This document shows, one piece after another, positions 22,049-34,249 of a stretch of 64,000 nt of DNA (positions are counted from its first letter, which is position 1; every line of letters starts with the position of its first letter). Source of the DNA: Salticus scenicus (taxonomy: Eukaryota; Arthropoda; Arachnida; Araneae; Salticidae); contig OZ005662.1 of assembly GCA_963930645.1 (NCBI GenBank), positions 78,834,841-78,898,840 of the forward strand, read 5' to 3'. Both the position numbers and the translations under genes were made by a program. Under the pieces are notes generated by a model that did not search any database, had not been told where the DNA came from, and saw only the letters and a program-made list of their open reading frames with translations.

Positions 22049-22469
22049 TGAAATCTTTACAAAATATCGTATTAGTATTGTTAATATAAAAATAATAAAT
22101 TTAGGTTTTAATTTCATGACTTGATAAATCAATACTTGAATTTTTGGTAAAATAAAAGCATAGCACCTACATATATAAATAATTACACTATACATGAGGA
22201 TCAGTTATGCAATATACATATGCAAATAAAACTATTTTCTTCGGAGATTATTTACAAATGCCATAAATGTGTCACAGAATTTTTTCTCTTGTGTGTGCGT
22301 GTACTATTTAAGTCACCTGTAAGGGAATTAAGGACACATCCCTCCTATTCATCAGTACATGTCAATCATAAACAGGGACACAGGAAGGGGGGAATCAGGG
22401 CAAACGACCTGTGCCTTCGAAAAAAGGGTGAGGAGAAACGACCCATTTTTCCTGTTAAGATATCATACA

Positions 22470-22847
22470 TCAGGAGAATCGACCTCCATCCAAACAAAGA
22501 AGTCTACCAGGGGATGCTGTGCGCAGGAAGAGGCCTGAATTGTGGGAAAACTAGAGTTGAATGTTGCATCATGACAATGCGTCAGCTCACGCGTCACTCC
22601 TTGTCTGCAGCTGTCCAGCAAAACACCGGATTCCCTCTGTGCTCCACCCACCGTATTCTCCGGACCTAAACCCAGCAGACTTTTTCCTGTGTCCCAAACC
22701 GAAAAACACGTTGAAAGGACGTCGTTTCTAAACAATAGAGGATATACAAGACAATGCGACGAGAAACCTGAGCGCCATCCCACAAAATATGTTCCAGGAG
22801 GCATTCCAAAAATGGAAGAAACGATGGGAACGGTGTATTGCTTGTAG
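22470..22847 (+). pseudogene. Mariner transposase pseudogene, 5' portion
   Basis: One plus frame from 22522 reads RRKRPELWEN, two stops, MLHHDNASAHASLL, then VLHPPYSPDLNPADFFLC. A TAA follows at 22729-22731, then TIEDIQDNATRNLSAIPQNM and EAFQKWKKRWERCIAC. These are the mariner HHDNA (second catalytic Asp), HPPYSPDLxPxDFFLF and C-terminal WKKRWxRCI motifs. A frameshift near 22515 separates an upstream PNKEVYQGML segment. The N-terminal half is missing or unrecognisable. The gene stops abruptly at 22847, where another element is inserted, and resumes at 26477. Not functional. Confidence 0.85.
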
Positions 22848-23013
22848 GGTGTCGTGCTCCAAGCTCACGTATCTAAAGCGCACACTAGAGGAATCGTGTT
22901 TAAAGCTCACGACATACACCAATATCTCGTGTTCCAAGCGCACAAATATATTCACCCCTTTCCAAACGCATCAACTTGACAGGTGGGAAGAGACTAATCC
23001 CTTTTTTAGAAGA

Positions 23014-23040
23014 GGAGAGGGGGGAAGGGGGGGGGGAGGT
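23014..23040 (+). other. G-rich run
   Basis: An uninterrupted purine stretch with several runs of four or more G. It could form a quadruplex. It lies just inside the left inverted repeat of the 3.6-kb element. Confidence 0.5.
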
Positions 23041-23049
23041 CGAGGAAGA

Positions 23050-23890
23050 TGGTTTTTGAAGCGCAATTCAGTTGATGAGTTATATTTTGAACTAAGGCAG
23101 GCACTAGGAATTAAATTATTAAATAAAATTATTTTCTGCTTATTTACATAAATTTAACAAAAATACTTTCGGGGGTGGATAAAAAATATATATCAGGAAT
23201 AATGGCCCGAAATGTTTGTTCGTGTATTTATTTAACGCAGTTTTATTTAATAAGTCAATCTTAAGTACTATATATGTTTTATATAGAATTCACAGATTAT
23301 ATATAAGACTACACATAATTTGTGGAATGCCTTTGTTATCAAAGTTGATTGTTGTATTTTTTAACTAGAAATCTGAACTTACAATACGAAGGTACAGAAC
23401 TTACAATACGAAGGTACAGAAATAAATAAATAAATAAAATAATAATAATAATAACACCCCCACCTAAATCATCAACATATTGGTAAATCGATTTCTGGTA
23501 AAATATTAGTAAGTTACAATTCAAAAGTTATGATTGGAGTATAAATTTGGCAGTCAATGTTAATGAAGTTATCAAATTTTAGTCTAAAATAGTGTGAGTG
23601 CCACACCAATTAGTAAAATTGTGTATATTTTAATGTAAAATTTTATTTTATATTATTTAAATAATATAATTTTAATTATTTCTTTGTTCTGTAATCATGA
23701 CAAAATATATCTTTTTATATTACAGAGTATATTGAAATAGTTTTTCTATTAAAAGCCCAAAAAATGATATTGAGTAATCTAAATTAATTATTAAAAAAAT
23801 ATTTTTGATAATTAGTTTTTAGTTATGATATATTAATAATTATTTTTTTATATAATCATTGATTAAAATGACTTTTAATATTAATAATAA
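23050..23890. other. AT-rich interior of the 3.6-kb element
   Basis: Contains a 22-24 bp tandem duplication (GAACTTACAATACGAAGGTA, two copies near 23375-23420) and a (TAA)n run. No gene. Confidence 0.45.
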
Positions 23891-23904
23891 TTTCGTGGTG
23901 ATAG

Positions 23905-24008
23905 TTTAGGTGTTAAAGCCGACTGAGAACATGAGTGTCGACGACCATGACCTCGAATTGAACCCGGCACTTCCTGTCTACCAGTTTGGAGAACAGAACT
24001 TCTCGACT
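23905..24008 (-). repeat. SINE S1 fragment
   Basis: The minus strand has GTCGAGAAGTTCTGTTCTCC, AACTGGTAGACAGGAAGTGC and CGGGTTCAATTCGAGGTC (B box). The 3' body is absent. Confidence 0.55.
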
Positions 24009-24708
24009 TATTAATTAAAAGTTCAAATAATTTTATTCAGCGATTTCAACTAACTTAATTATAATATTTTAATATTAAAAGTATTTTAAAATAAATTTTT
24101 CTATTGAAAGCAGAAAAAGTTGTATTAAGCAATCTAAGCTAATTTGATTATTATTATTATTTATAATACGTTTAGTTTTTAGATAATTAATTAATGAATT
24201 TAGTCTTTCTATTAGAATATTTTAAATAAAATAATTTTAACTAGATCCTTAACTATCTTTTTTTTTTTTTTTTTTCATAATTATTCACAGAAAATAAAAT
24301 CTTTTAATATTAAAAGTGTTTTTAGATAATTTTTTTTTTTTTTTTTTTTTTTTTGAAAGCCGAAAAAATTGTACTAAGGAATCATAGCTAATATAATTAT
24401 TAAAATTTATATTTTTGATAATTCATTTAGCTATTAGATAATTAATTTACTCTTTCTTTTAAAGTTTTTTTAAGTAAAATAATTTTAGTTACTTACTTAC
24501 TTTCTATAATCAATTATAGAAAAAAATATTTTTATGTTTAGCATTTCGAATTAGGTTTTTCCTTTTATAGCCCAAACAACAATAATAAGCAATCTCAATT
24601 TATTTAATTATTTTAAATTTATATTCTTAATAATTAAATCATGTTTAATTAGAATGTAATCTTAAACGATTTTTTAATTAATATTATTTTTTGTATATAA
24701 TCATTTAT

Positions 24709-24742
<34 letters not shown>

Positions 24743-24837
24743 ACTTTTTGAATTAAAAATATTTTTGTGGTTGTTGTTTAAGCATTAAAACCCATTGACA
24801 ACATGCAGGTCGTAAGCCTGGCTGAAATGCCTTTTAT

Positions 24838-24948
24838 AAGAGTTCTTTCTAAGAAGCCCTGCCCTGTATATACGCAATTTTCAGAGAAAACCATGGAAAA
24901 TTCCGAATTTCTAGGTTGACAAGTGGGAACCCGGCAATTCCAATTTAT
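24838..24948 (-). repeat. SINE S1 fragment, body portion
   Basis: The minus strand shows CCGGGTTCCCACTTG, GGAATTTTCCATGGTTTTCT, GCGTATATACAGGGCAGGGC and CTTAGAAAGAACTC. It abuts the plus-strand copy at 24952. Confidence 0.6.
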
Positions 24949-24951
24949 CAA

Positions 24952-25175
24952 GGCCCACGAGCGGCCGAGCGGTTCTGTGCTGAAAGCTGGTAGACCTGAG
25001 ATGCCGGGTTCGATCCCAGGTCCATGATCGTCGGCTTAGTCGTTCGGAGTTTTCCGTGGTTTTCTCAGAAATTTGCGTAAATATGGGCTAGGACCCCTTA
25101 GAAAGTCCGCCGTGGAAGGCACTCCCCCTCGGGCCTAGGACCCTAGGGTAGACAATTGGCCCTATTCCCAGACAT
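24952..25175 (+). repeat. SINE S1, best-preserved copy
   Basis: A box GCGGCCGAGCGGTTCTGTGC and a perfect B box GGGTTCGATCCC. Then GGAGTTTTCCGTGGTTTTCT, GGGCTAGGACCCCTTAGAAA and CCTAGGACCCTAGGG. No poly-A tail is seen. An inverted S1 scrap (AGAACCGCTCGGT) follows at about 25195-25228. Confidence 0.85.
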
Positions 25176-25229
25176 CAACACTAACACCAATCTATCAGCT
25201 CTGAGAGCAGAACCGCTCGGTTACTGAAA

Positions 25230-26210
25230 TAGGCCTTTTAATTAAAAGTCCAAAAAATAGTATTAAGTTATTTCAATTAATTGTAAAATATTATATTTTT
25301 AATAAATAAATTGTTATATTTTTAATTAGAATATTTTATTGGATGATTTTTTTAACTAGTTTTTATTATTATTATTATTATTATCGTTCATAGAAAATAA
25401 AATATTTAATAATATAAAAAAAAGTTTTAGTAAAGATTTTTCTATTAAAAGCCGAAACAATAATACTAAACAATCTCAATTAATTTAATTTAGTTATAAA
25501 AAAAAAAAAAAAAAAAAAAAATTAGTTAAATTAGGTTTCTAGATTTTTTATTTTTATTTTTCATTGTTTTTTTTTTTTTTTTTTTTTAATCTTTAATAAA
25601 AATATTTAGAAATAGATTTTTCAATTAAAAGCTCAAATAGTTCTATTGAACAAATTAATTTTATTATTAAACATTTTGATTTTTAATAAAGGCAATCATT
25701 TTTAATTATATATTTATATTAAATATCTCTTTAATTATTTTTTCTCTATATATTTCTTTAAATATTTTTATATTCAGGGATAAGATTTGCAGAAATATAA
25801 AAAAGCTGAAACTGTACGCAAAGGCAAGACAACTAGAATTTCAATGACAAAATCCATTACATTAGAGTAATAAATATCTATTTTAATCTTCAATGTATAA
25901 AGAAAAAGTATTTGTTCCTTCTGGTGTGTATACACCAGAAATATAAAAAATGCTGAAAAAACTAAAAAAAAGCTGAAAAGCTAAATGTACAAAAAAGCTT
26001 AAATCAGCTGAAAAGCTGAAAAATCTCATTCCTGTATATTAAAAGTATTTTAATACAGATTTTTCAATTAAAAGCATCCATATATATTTATCTATTTATA
26101 AAACAAGCAATAACAATGATTTAATCTTAGCAGAAATGTAAATCATTTTTAAAATATTGGAGAAATGGAAGTATGTAGCTAAGCTTGTAACGTTAAGCAA
26201 TGGTGTTTTA
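25230..26210. other. AT-rich interior of the 3.6-kb element
   Basis: Poly-A/T tracts and (TTA)n. Near 25925-26030 there are several short AAAAGCTGAAAAGCT-type near-repeats. No gene. Confidence 0.45.
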
Positions 26211-26476
26211 TCCCACTTTTTGTCTACATTCTAAAGCAGTGAGGAATCATCTGTCAGTGTTTATCACAGTGACGTCACATGCGCCTGCTCTATTTGAGAT
26301 ATGAGTTACGTGCGCTACGGCCACTGTCTAATCTAATCCCACCTGTCAAGCTGATAAGTCGGGGGAAGGGGGTAAATATATTTGTGAGCTTGGGACACGA
26401 GATACTAATCTATGTGAGCTTCAGCTACGATTCCCCTACTGTGAGCTTGAAGCATGTGAGCTTCGAGCACGGCGCC

Positions 26477-26580
26477 GCTTGTAGATGGGACTATTTTGTA
26501 GGGGAGAGCACTTAAAATGTTGTAAAATAAGCAATAAAGCTAATACAGCAAAAGTTCGGTTTCTTTTTTAACACACCTTG
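26477..26580 (+). pseudogene. Mariner transposase pseudogene, last codons and 3' end
   Basis: Directly after the second GCTTGTAG the mariner frame resumes as CRWDYFVGEST and stop, matching the family's usual last dozen residues. A non-coding tail follows, ending AAAAGTTCGGTTTCTTTTTT and AACACACCTTGTA, which looks like the mariner 3' terminus. Together with 22470-22847 this is one gene split by a 3.6-kb insertion. Confidence 0.75.
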
Positions 26581-27812
26581 TAAAAATGGAAATAAGAAAA
26601 GAAAAAGAGTATTAATTGCAGAAATGATGTTTAAACTTGATTAAAAATAAAATGAAAGTTTTGATAAATATTTTAATACCCAAAGTAAGAGCAACTCTAT
26701 TTGGATGTTTTCTGTAAATATTGAATAACACCAATTCATTATATATATATTTGAATTTCTCTGGATATCCATCATCATAACTATCCGTCTAAGTCGTAAT
26801 TTCCTTAACGGTAATTAATGTCATAGAGTTAACATTTAAAAAAATAATAACAATAATACTATATAGTGAAATAAAATAAATCACGACGAGAAAAATTACT
26901 AAAATCATCGTACTGAAATTAAATAATAATAATAATAAGTACACAATTATTATTTTATTTTTTTCAATTCTCAGATTCGAAATCAATTCAAACTTTGATC
27001 GTTTAGGGGATTTATATAAAACTTTTATGTTGTGAGTATAATTCTTGAAACTCTTTTCTGCCAACGAGTGTTACTTATGTGACAAATTGCAAAATAAGCC
27101 AGGCTATAGCCAACGAGAAGTTTTGGAAGTCAACCCTGCCTTCCGAATTTTTCAAATTTGGAGAATTGTTTTGAGTTATAAATCATTTTTAAAACACTCA
27201 ATATTATGTAATAAAGCTTGAAACACCCTTCCGAAATGTTTTTTCAAGCTACAGCCTTGAAAATGGAGAAGTACACAAATAATTTGTAAACAAAAATTAA
27301 TGTTTGAGATTTAAAAAAAAAAAAAAATAATAATAATAATAAAAAATCATAATAATAGTTACTATTGACATTGATGATAACAGTATGCAGGTCTGTCGGG
27401 AAATTTGTGTATAAGAGAGGATTTCTTTTTTCTTTATTGTTAGATTAAATTAAGGAACTGACACTTTCAATACATTTTTAAAATGTTTTCTTTCTGAAAT
27501 TTATTATCTACAGCAAATAAAATTTTACCGAAGAATTACATTAATTAAATCATTTTTACAAGTACTGTACATGCTATATATTTTCTTTATATATTAATTT
27601 CAGATAGTTTAATTTTATTTCATTATCAAAATTTAAAAAGATTTCCTTTTTAAATATTGGCATATAAAAACAGAAGCTAAAACTTAATACATAATTTAAA
27701 CTCGTTAAAATTAGACTTTCGAAAAGGAATTGTTAAAAAATTGCTTTAATACAAAGTACATATTATTTTCATGTTATTAAATTACATGTTCCTTTCATAT
27801 CTTTTTTTAATG
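26581..27812. other. AT-rich DNA, no gene seen
   Basis: Only low-complexity frames. No partner repeats found in the window. Confidence 0.5.
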
Positions 27813-27814
27813 TA

Positions 27815-28356
27815 CAGTCGAACCTCGTTAACATGAATACTGATAACGTGAATTACTTTTAACATGAACTGTTTCCATAATCCCCGTCAAAATGAAGATA
27901 GTTTGGTTATATGAAGATTAGTTATTGATAGCATTAACTACTGATAACATGAACGATTTTTAACACGCTTTTATTAGCTTCACCTGTATGTATGTATCTT
28001 TGTAACCACTCTGGCAGCAAACAAAAAATCTATATTGTAAAAAAAAAAGACTTTTCGTACGTGAACGCCGTGGCTGCGAGATAAAGAGCCGCGTTACGAA
28101 CTAAAAGTCTAGCTTTCGAGCCCAGTCAGGGGACATTTTTTAAAAATGGTTTTTGTTTAATTCTAAATTATTTTAATTAAAGATTTAAATGTATGTAAAT
28201 ATTATGGTGTGTCACTCACACGATTTTCTTTTACCCTGTATTTTAATACTAAGATAGATATTTTGTGCTTTTTAGTTCACATTTCTATAAAAGCGTGTTC
28301 TTTAACTATAATATTATTTTTATTCTCCTTGAGATCCAGTTAACGAGGTTCGACTG
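27815..28356. mobile_element. Pogo/Tigger-like non-autonomous element carrying repeat H
   Basis: CAGTCGAACCTCGTTAACAT at the left is mirrored at the right (reverse complement CAGTCGAACCTCGTTAACTG), with TA on each side (27813-27814, 28357-28358). The inner 27962-28299 is a complete H repeat, so H either inserted here or is part of the element. No transposase. Confidence 0.75.
27962..28299 (-). repeat. Repeat H, copy inside the pogo-like element
   Basis: The ends AACACGCTTTTAT are inverted relative to each other. The inside has a B-box-like TTTCGAGCCC and the dyad GTGTGTCACTCACACGATTT. Other copies are at 31827-32154, 39438-39761 and 39794-40024. Confidence 0.7.
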
Positions 28357-28359
28357 TAT

Positions 28360-28980
28360 TGTATAAGAAATTTCTTCTCTAAGTATTTTACAGTTATTTG
28401 TAAACTAATGTAATTTAATACTTCTTTATTTTCAGCATCTTGTTTGATTCATTTATTTTTCTCTATCTGAGAGTAAGTCAAAATGGAATATAAAATTTTT
28501 GTGATAAATAGATAGATCTACATTATATTACAATAATTGCACAGATTACATTGATATTTTTCTTCGTAATTTTTTTTATTCTTTTAAAGTAAGTATGTTT
28601 ATGCTATGCCGTTCACTACTGTCAACAAATATAAAATGTAGTGTGATGATTAAGGTAATGACTATCCAGGAAATAAAAAAAAAAAAAACTAAATAAGATA
28701 AAGAGTTGTTTTTCGAAATCTTTAAAAAACAACCAAACAGAATTTGTCTTTAGCCGCAGTTTTAAAAGCTTCAAAATTTTCATTTTATTTTTAATTAAAC
28801 TATCAAAAGTTTAAAAAAAAAAAAAAAAAAAAATCTGAAGTTAATACTGTATATATATATTTATATATATTTTACATTTTATTATTGGGCTTACTTTAAA
28901 ACCTTTATGTAAATTTTTAAAATCAAGATTTACAAAAGGAAATTAATCTTTTGCCTATTTTCAAAGCCTTCCCTTCATTG
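28360..28980. other. AT-rich DNA, no gene seen
   Basis: Poly-A near 28814-28832 and (TA)n near 28850. Nothing recognisable. Confidence 0.45.
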
Positions 28981-28989
28981 AACGTGAAT

Positions 28990-29563
28990 TCTCTTTTCTG
29001 TCCTTTAGGAAAATGGGGGAGAAATCTAGTACAGCCCTTTAAATTGTTAGCTTAGCTATGCCATTGTCCTCGAGGGAAATGCATGTACATGTACCAAGTA
29101 TCTGTCACCCCCCCCCCCCCTTTCCATCAATAGAATGTACTGAGCCCCATCGAAACGCAGTAGTATGAGCTGTAAATTATAATAATTGATAAGAATGGAG
29201 CCAAATTGTTATAGCAACCCTTTGCACGCAGCAGGTGTTCATAAAAGTTTCGGACTCCGTTTAGTCGTTCACTGTCCAGTTCTGTTTATACACTTGTTCG
29301 TGTTGTGTTGTCTGTTTTTTGCTAGTTCCTTTGTTTTTCCTGTAGTGGCTGAGTCTGATTTAAATCTCCTCTGGTATGTCATTATTATAATTAAATATTC
29401 TATTATTATAATTAAATATTTTTTCTGATTTAAACAGAAATCAATTTAGTGCAAGGGGTCAGTCTTAAAAAGGTGTGATGAATGTTTTGTCATTTGTACT
29501 AAATTTCACTGTACACGTGTTTATGTTACTTTTATTTTCTGTTTTGATCATTTAAATTCAGGA

Positions 29564-29600
<37 letters not shown>

Positions 29601-31110
29601 CATTAATATTACATATAATTGGTCTTTGCAAAAATTCGTGCGGTCTTTTATTGCTTCATTTCATAAAAAAACATCAAATCAAATGACAATTTTTAATCAA
29701 AATACTCTCCATTACTTTCTACAACCTTTGCCCATTTTTCGGGTAACAAATGTATACCACGGCGATAGAAGCTCTCGTCTTTGGAGGCAATAAAATGATC
29801 CGCGTCCGCACGAACTTTTGCAACGGCCTAATATATTTTGTGGTGGTATGCTGGAAAATAGTGACAACACATCCTTGATGTTTTAAAGAAATATCCCTTG
29901 TTTTAATATTTTAAAAAGGAATTTTACTGCAGCCTAAAACAACTAATAAATACAGAACATGGAATATTTCTAAAATAACAATTATGGCGATTTGGTGGTG
30001 TACCTATTACAACAAAAATAGCACTAATTTATGTATTTTTTTTTTTTTTTTTTTTTTTTCCTTTTTAAATCCATGTGCAATTTCTCGGTTTAGAGCGTGA
30101 AGGGTTTTGTTTCAGGATTATTAAAGAGATAATTTTTGAGAATATATATATAAATAAAGAGACGTTTCTGTGTGTGTTTATCTGTGTATGTCTGCGTTCT
30201 GGGCTCTGGTGCTCACACTGCTAATCGCAGAGCTACAAAACTTGGTAGATGGGTAGTTGGAAGCTAGGACCCTGGAGGTGTGCATCTCATCGAGATTTTT
30301 TCGAATTTAAATTTTTTTGAATTATTATTAGTATTATTTATTCAATTTTAAACATGGTTTCTCTGTTTCATTTTTCTAAAATTTATTATATTTGATATCA
30401 ATCGCGTGCGTACCTTAACAATAGATGTTACACTTATATATATATATATATATATATATTATTTATTTAATTTATTTGTTAGAAAGCGAATTCATTTTTT
30501 TTTTTTCTTTTTTAATTTTATTATACTTATTGAAAATAATGCAGTAGGAAAAAATTAGTATATTAAATTTTAAAATTTAAAACTTGTTTGTAGCAGTTAT
30601 GTTTATGTATAATGTTATAATTTTTGTAGTAAAACAACTTTTTATATTTAATTTTTTAACTAATTTCTTTGAGAGTTTTTTTTTTTTAAATATAGTATTT
30701 ATCAGAAAAAAAAAAAAAATAAATAAAATATGGTAGTACATAGTACAAAGGATTAAACACATAAAAATATAAGTTTAATTAAAATTTATTTGTTTTTTAT
30801 TAATTTAATTCCTTTTAAAAGAAAACCTACTTTTTCTTTTATTTATTATTATTATATAGTAATATAGTGTAAAGTGCGAGGGCTATAAAATACATACTTC
30901 AAAAATTAAATTGTTTAATAGATGCTGAGATACAGTTATCTTAAAATTCGTAGTTCTTAAATAATAGCAGATCCATCTGATTTCGATAAATACACGGATT
31001 GAAGTGTCCGGGAAGCGGGAAATACCTATCTGTAGGCAGTGGGAACCTGAAACATGTCAGTGTCACAGTATTATAATATATAATTAAAAATTAAAATTTT
31101 CTATGCGTAT
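28990..31110 (+). repeat. Large dispersed repeat L, copy 2
   Basis: It shares ordered blocks with 13655-15100 (inverted), 49625-50480 and 11745-12190. The hallmark at 30150-30310 has GTGTGTGTTTATCTGTGTATG, CTAATCGCAGAGCTACAAAA and CATCTCATCGAGATTTTTTC. This copy has acquired a mariner fragment (29612-29828) and long T runs near 29571-29600 and 30038-30059. No protein of its own is recognisable. Confidence 0.6.
29612..29828 (-). pseudogene. Mariner-type transposase, C-terminal fragment
   Basis: From 29828 to the stop at 29693-29695 the minus frame reads AVAKVRADADHFIASKDESF, YRRGIHLLPEKWAKVVESNG and EYFD. This matches the C-terminal FY..G...L...W.K.....G.YF end of mariner transposases. After the stop, about 75 bases lead to ATTTTTGCAAAGACCAATT, which looks like the outer terminus. 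The rest of the gene is missing; upstream sequence at 29830 is unrelated. It differs from the 22.5-kb mariner. Confidence 0.75.
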
Positions 31111-31820
31111 ATATAAATATATATTTAATGTAACCTTTCAAATATACATAATATAAAAATTATACATGGTAGGATTAAAATGTATTGTTTTTGTTACTAG
31201 TTTTAATTTTTAAAAATAAGAATTGAATTTTAAGTTGTGTAAAGTGCTGAATGCAATAAAATGAAAGTTCGTTTTACTTTAGTTTCTTAGTTTCGGCCAA
31301 ATAAAGCTTAAAAAAGATGAAGACGGTTTATTTATTAAAGAATTACAATAAATTGTTATTAGTTATAAAAAGTTTTCTTTTAAACTAAAACTGTTTTCTT
31401 CTGAAATAAAACTTAAAATCCAAACCTAGTAGTGTTATTTTGAATCCTGGAATAAATAGCAAAGAAAAAATGTATTATGAAATTAGAATGCTTGTCCATG
31501 TAGAGATGGAATGTTGAGGAGAGGAATATGTATATGATAATTTAACAGTTTCTTTAAATCTAACAGACTGGGAAATGATAGATAGAATACCAATGCGAAA
31601 TATAAGACCCTTGAGCTAAAACAAACTCTTTTGTAGAGATGAATCTCTTTTGTAGAGATGAATATTAGACCGTTATGAGGTAAAAAATGCGCCCGCAAGA
31701 AAATGTTCCTAACAAAGAATCGGCCAAATAAATTTAGAAAATTAATACTGAAACTTTCTATAACAATTCCATAACATATTCGACAGAAAGCGGGTATAAA
31801 AAATACTATAGTTTTAAAAA
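31111..31820. other. AT-rich DNA, no gene supported
   Basis: A 124-codon minus frame at 31483-31857 is rich in F, I and L with no domain I recognise, and it starts inside repeat H, so I do not call it a gene. Confidence 0.4.
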
Positions 31821-31826
31821 TTAAAG

Positions 31827-32154
31827 AACACGCTTTTATAGAAATGTGAACTAGCACAAAATATCTATCTTAGTATTAAAATGCAGGGTAAGAGAAAATC
31901 GTGTGAGTGACACACCATAATATTTACATACATTTAAATCTTTAATTAAAATAACTTAGAATTAAACAAAAACTATTTTTAAAAAATCTCCTCTGACTGG
32001 GCTCGAATGCTAGACCTTTAGGTTCGTAGCGCGGAGCTTTATCTGACAGCCACAGCGTTCACGAAGGGAAAGTCTTTTTTTACAATATAGATTTCTTGTT
32101 TGCTCCCAGAGCAGTTACAAACATACATACAGGTGAAGCTAATAAAAGCGTGTT
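31827..32154 (+). repeat. Repeat H
   Basis: It starts AACACGCTTTTATAGAAATG. It then has GGGTAAGAGAAAATCGTGTG followed by AGTGACACACC, a tRNA-like B-box segment TGGGCTCGAATGCTAGACCT, and it ends AATAAAAGCGTGTT. Confidence 0.7.
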
Positions 32155-32475
32155 AAAAAAGGGAGGAGGGATATCGGTAAAAATAACATTGAATAAAAAA
32201 TCAGTGAAAATAACGTTATTAAATAGCGCGATGTTAAAGTTGTATAGTACTAACATAAATATTAAGATACAAATACTTTTGAAAATTTTGATCCGTTTGC
32301 CTTATCCTATACTACACAAGAGCAAAAGCCTAAATATTAAATAAACAGCTTTAAACGATAGTAAAATTATAATAATCATTATTAATGAGTAGAGCTGAAA
32401 TTATTTTTTAAAATAATTTAATTTTAATAGATAAAAATGTTTAAATGATAACTGTTATCTCTCTCATATATTTTT

Positions 32476-33187
32476 ACTTCCATTACCCTACTACCGTAGG
32501 TAATGGAAGTATTGTATTCGGTCTGAAAATTCGATATCGGGTTTTCACCTGATTTACATGTTTTAAGGTCCCCTGAGTCCAAAAAAGTGGTTTTTGGCAA
32601 TTGGTCAGTGTGTATGTATGCATGGTGTGTGCGCGTGTGTGTATGTATGTATGTGGAGAATCTTCCTGGCTATTATAGCTCAGAAACTAAAAAAGATTGA
32701 ACTACAAAACTTCAGAATTGACACAGATCTGGTGTACAGATGAAATTTCCAAATTTTGGCTAAAATTGAAAAACCAGAAGTGGGACATCGGAAACCGGAA
32801 GTGGGACCGTAAGCCCGTATCTCAAAAACGGCTCAAGCGATTTTCTTCAAACTTGCTATATAAACACTCTATTAGATGTCCTTTCGAATGATATACTTGG
32901 TTAGTTCAGGAAAATTGATAGGCGTCCTGTATAAATAGCTCAATTTCAGGCCTCGCAAAGGCGTTCCTTTAAAAACGGTTGTACGGATTTTTTTCTCTTA
33001 TTTTTTACCTCGCTATATGTAAACTTCGTTTTATATGTCTTTATAAGTTTCTCTTACCGGAAAAATTTTATGTTTCTACTTCTTTAGGTCACTTTTATGT
33101 TTTCTGATTACATTATCTCTCAAAAATGCATATAATACAAGTGATAGTGTGTCATGGAAGTCGTGTGGTTGTTTCACACCAGATTTT
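32476..33187 (+). repeat. SF superfamily member e1
   Basis: After a T run it opens with a stem-loop, ACTTCCATTACC paired to GGTAATGGAAGT, then ATTG. The body has CCTGATTTACATGTTTTAAG, GTCCCCTGAGTCC, a TGTGTGTATG microsatellite, TCTCAAAAACGGCTCAAGCG and ATTTTCTTCAAACTTGCTAT. It ends CATGGAAGTCG, dyad GTGTGGTTGTTTCACAC, then CAGATTTTT. Confidence 0.75.
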
Positions 33188-33538
33188 TGGTTTAAGTATG
33201 TTAAAATTATGTACCATTTTTAGCCTCGTAACCTATATTGCAGATTATCTTATTATTACTGTTAATATTATACATACTTTAATGTAATAATTATGTTAAT
33301 ATAATACTTATTATTACTGTTAATAATAAATTTTATGCGGAAGGCATACAAAAGTCAAATTTTCATAAAATTTGTTTTCAGAAAACATTCTAATGTCTTC
33401 AGCTATTACTTTTCAGTACAGTGAAAGCAGACGTGAAAACGTATTTCAAAATTTATCCCAATTTTAGAAATGAAATTTTACAAAGTGCTGTTTCACAGAC
33501 TGCATAACACTAGATGTGAAGAATTCTTTATTATTTTT

Positions 33539-34247
33539 ACTTCCATTACCCTACTACCGTAGGTAATGGAAGTATTGTATTCGGTCTGAAAATTCGATAT
33601 CGGGTTTTCACCTGATTTACACGTTTTAAGGTCCCCTGAGTCCAAAAAAGTTGTTTTTGGCAATTGGTCAGTGTGTATGTATGTGTGTGTGTGTGTGTGT
33701 ATGTATGTGGAGAATCTTCTGGCTATTATAGCTCAGAAACTAATTAAGATAGAGCTACGAAACTTTTGAATTGAAATATGTCTGGTGTACAGATGAAATT
33801 TCCAAATTTTGGTGAAAATTGAAAAACCGGAAGTGGGACCATAAGTCCTTACCTCAAAAACGGCTCTAACGATTTTCTTCAAACTTGCTATATAAACACT
33901 CTATTAGATGTCCTTTCGAATGATATGGTTGGTTAGTTCAGGAAAATTGATAAGCGTCCTGTATAAATAGCTCATTCAGGCCTCGCAAAGGCTTTCCTTC
34001 AAGAACCGTTGTACGGATTTTTTTCAAACTCGCCATTTTAACTCACTTTTAAATATGCTTTTGTATGTAATTATTGTTTTCCGATCAAAAATTGATTTTT
34101 TGTAAAAGTTGGTATCTCAAAAACGGCTCTAACGATTTTCTCTTTAGGCCACTTTTATGTTTTCTGATCACATTATCTCTCAAAAATGCATAAAATACAT
34201 GTAATAGCGGGTAATGGAAGTCGTGTGGTTGTTTCACACCAGATTTT
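33539..34247 (+). repeat. SF superfamily member e2
   Basis: The same order as e1 with the same stem-loop and the same 3' dyad, ending GGGTAATGGAAGTCG then GTGTGGTTGTTTCACAC. The end TAATGGAAGT repeats the 3' strand of its own 5' stem-loop directly. It lies about 350 bp downstream of e1 in the same orientation. Confidence 0.75.
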
Positions 34248-34249
34248 TT

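Larger units (their letters stand above)
22848..26476. mobile_element. 3.6-kb element inserted in mariner, 8-bp target duplication
   Basis: The octamer GCTTGTAG is present at 22840-22847 and again at 26477-26484. Between them the ends are inverted repeats of about 150 bp: GGTGTCGTGCTCCAAGCTCA on the left, and GGCGCCGTGCTCGAAGCTCA as the reverse complement of the right. Both then contain repeated AAGCTCAC motifs, TATCTCGTG, and CTTGACAGGTGGGA. The interior is AT-rich with SINE pieces and no transposase, so it is non-autonomous. An 8-bp duplication fits hAT, P or Merlin. The ends are not the canonical hAT CAG type. Confidence 0.85.

Noticed and set aside
22220..22669. 149-codon plus-strand open frame
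   Set aside because: It is out of frame with the mariner transposase motifs at 22522-22847 and is an accidental frame across that pseudogene.
31483..31857. 124-codon minus-strand open frame
   Set aside because: It begins inside repeat H, is hydrophobic and low complexity, and shows no recognisable domain or splice context.
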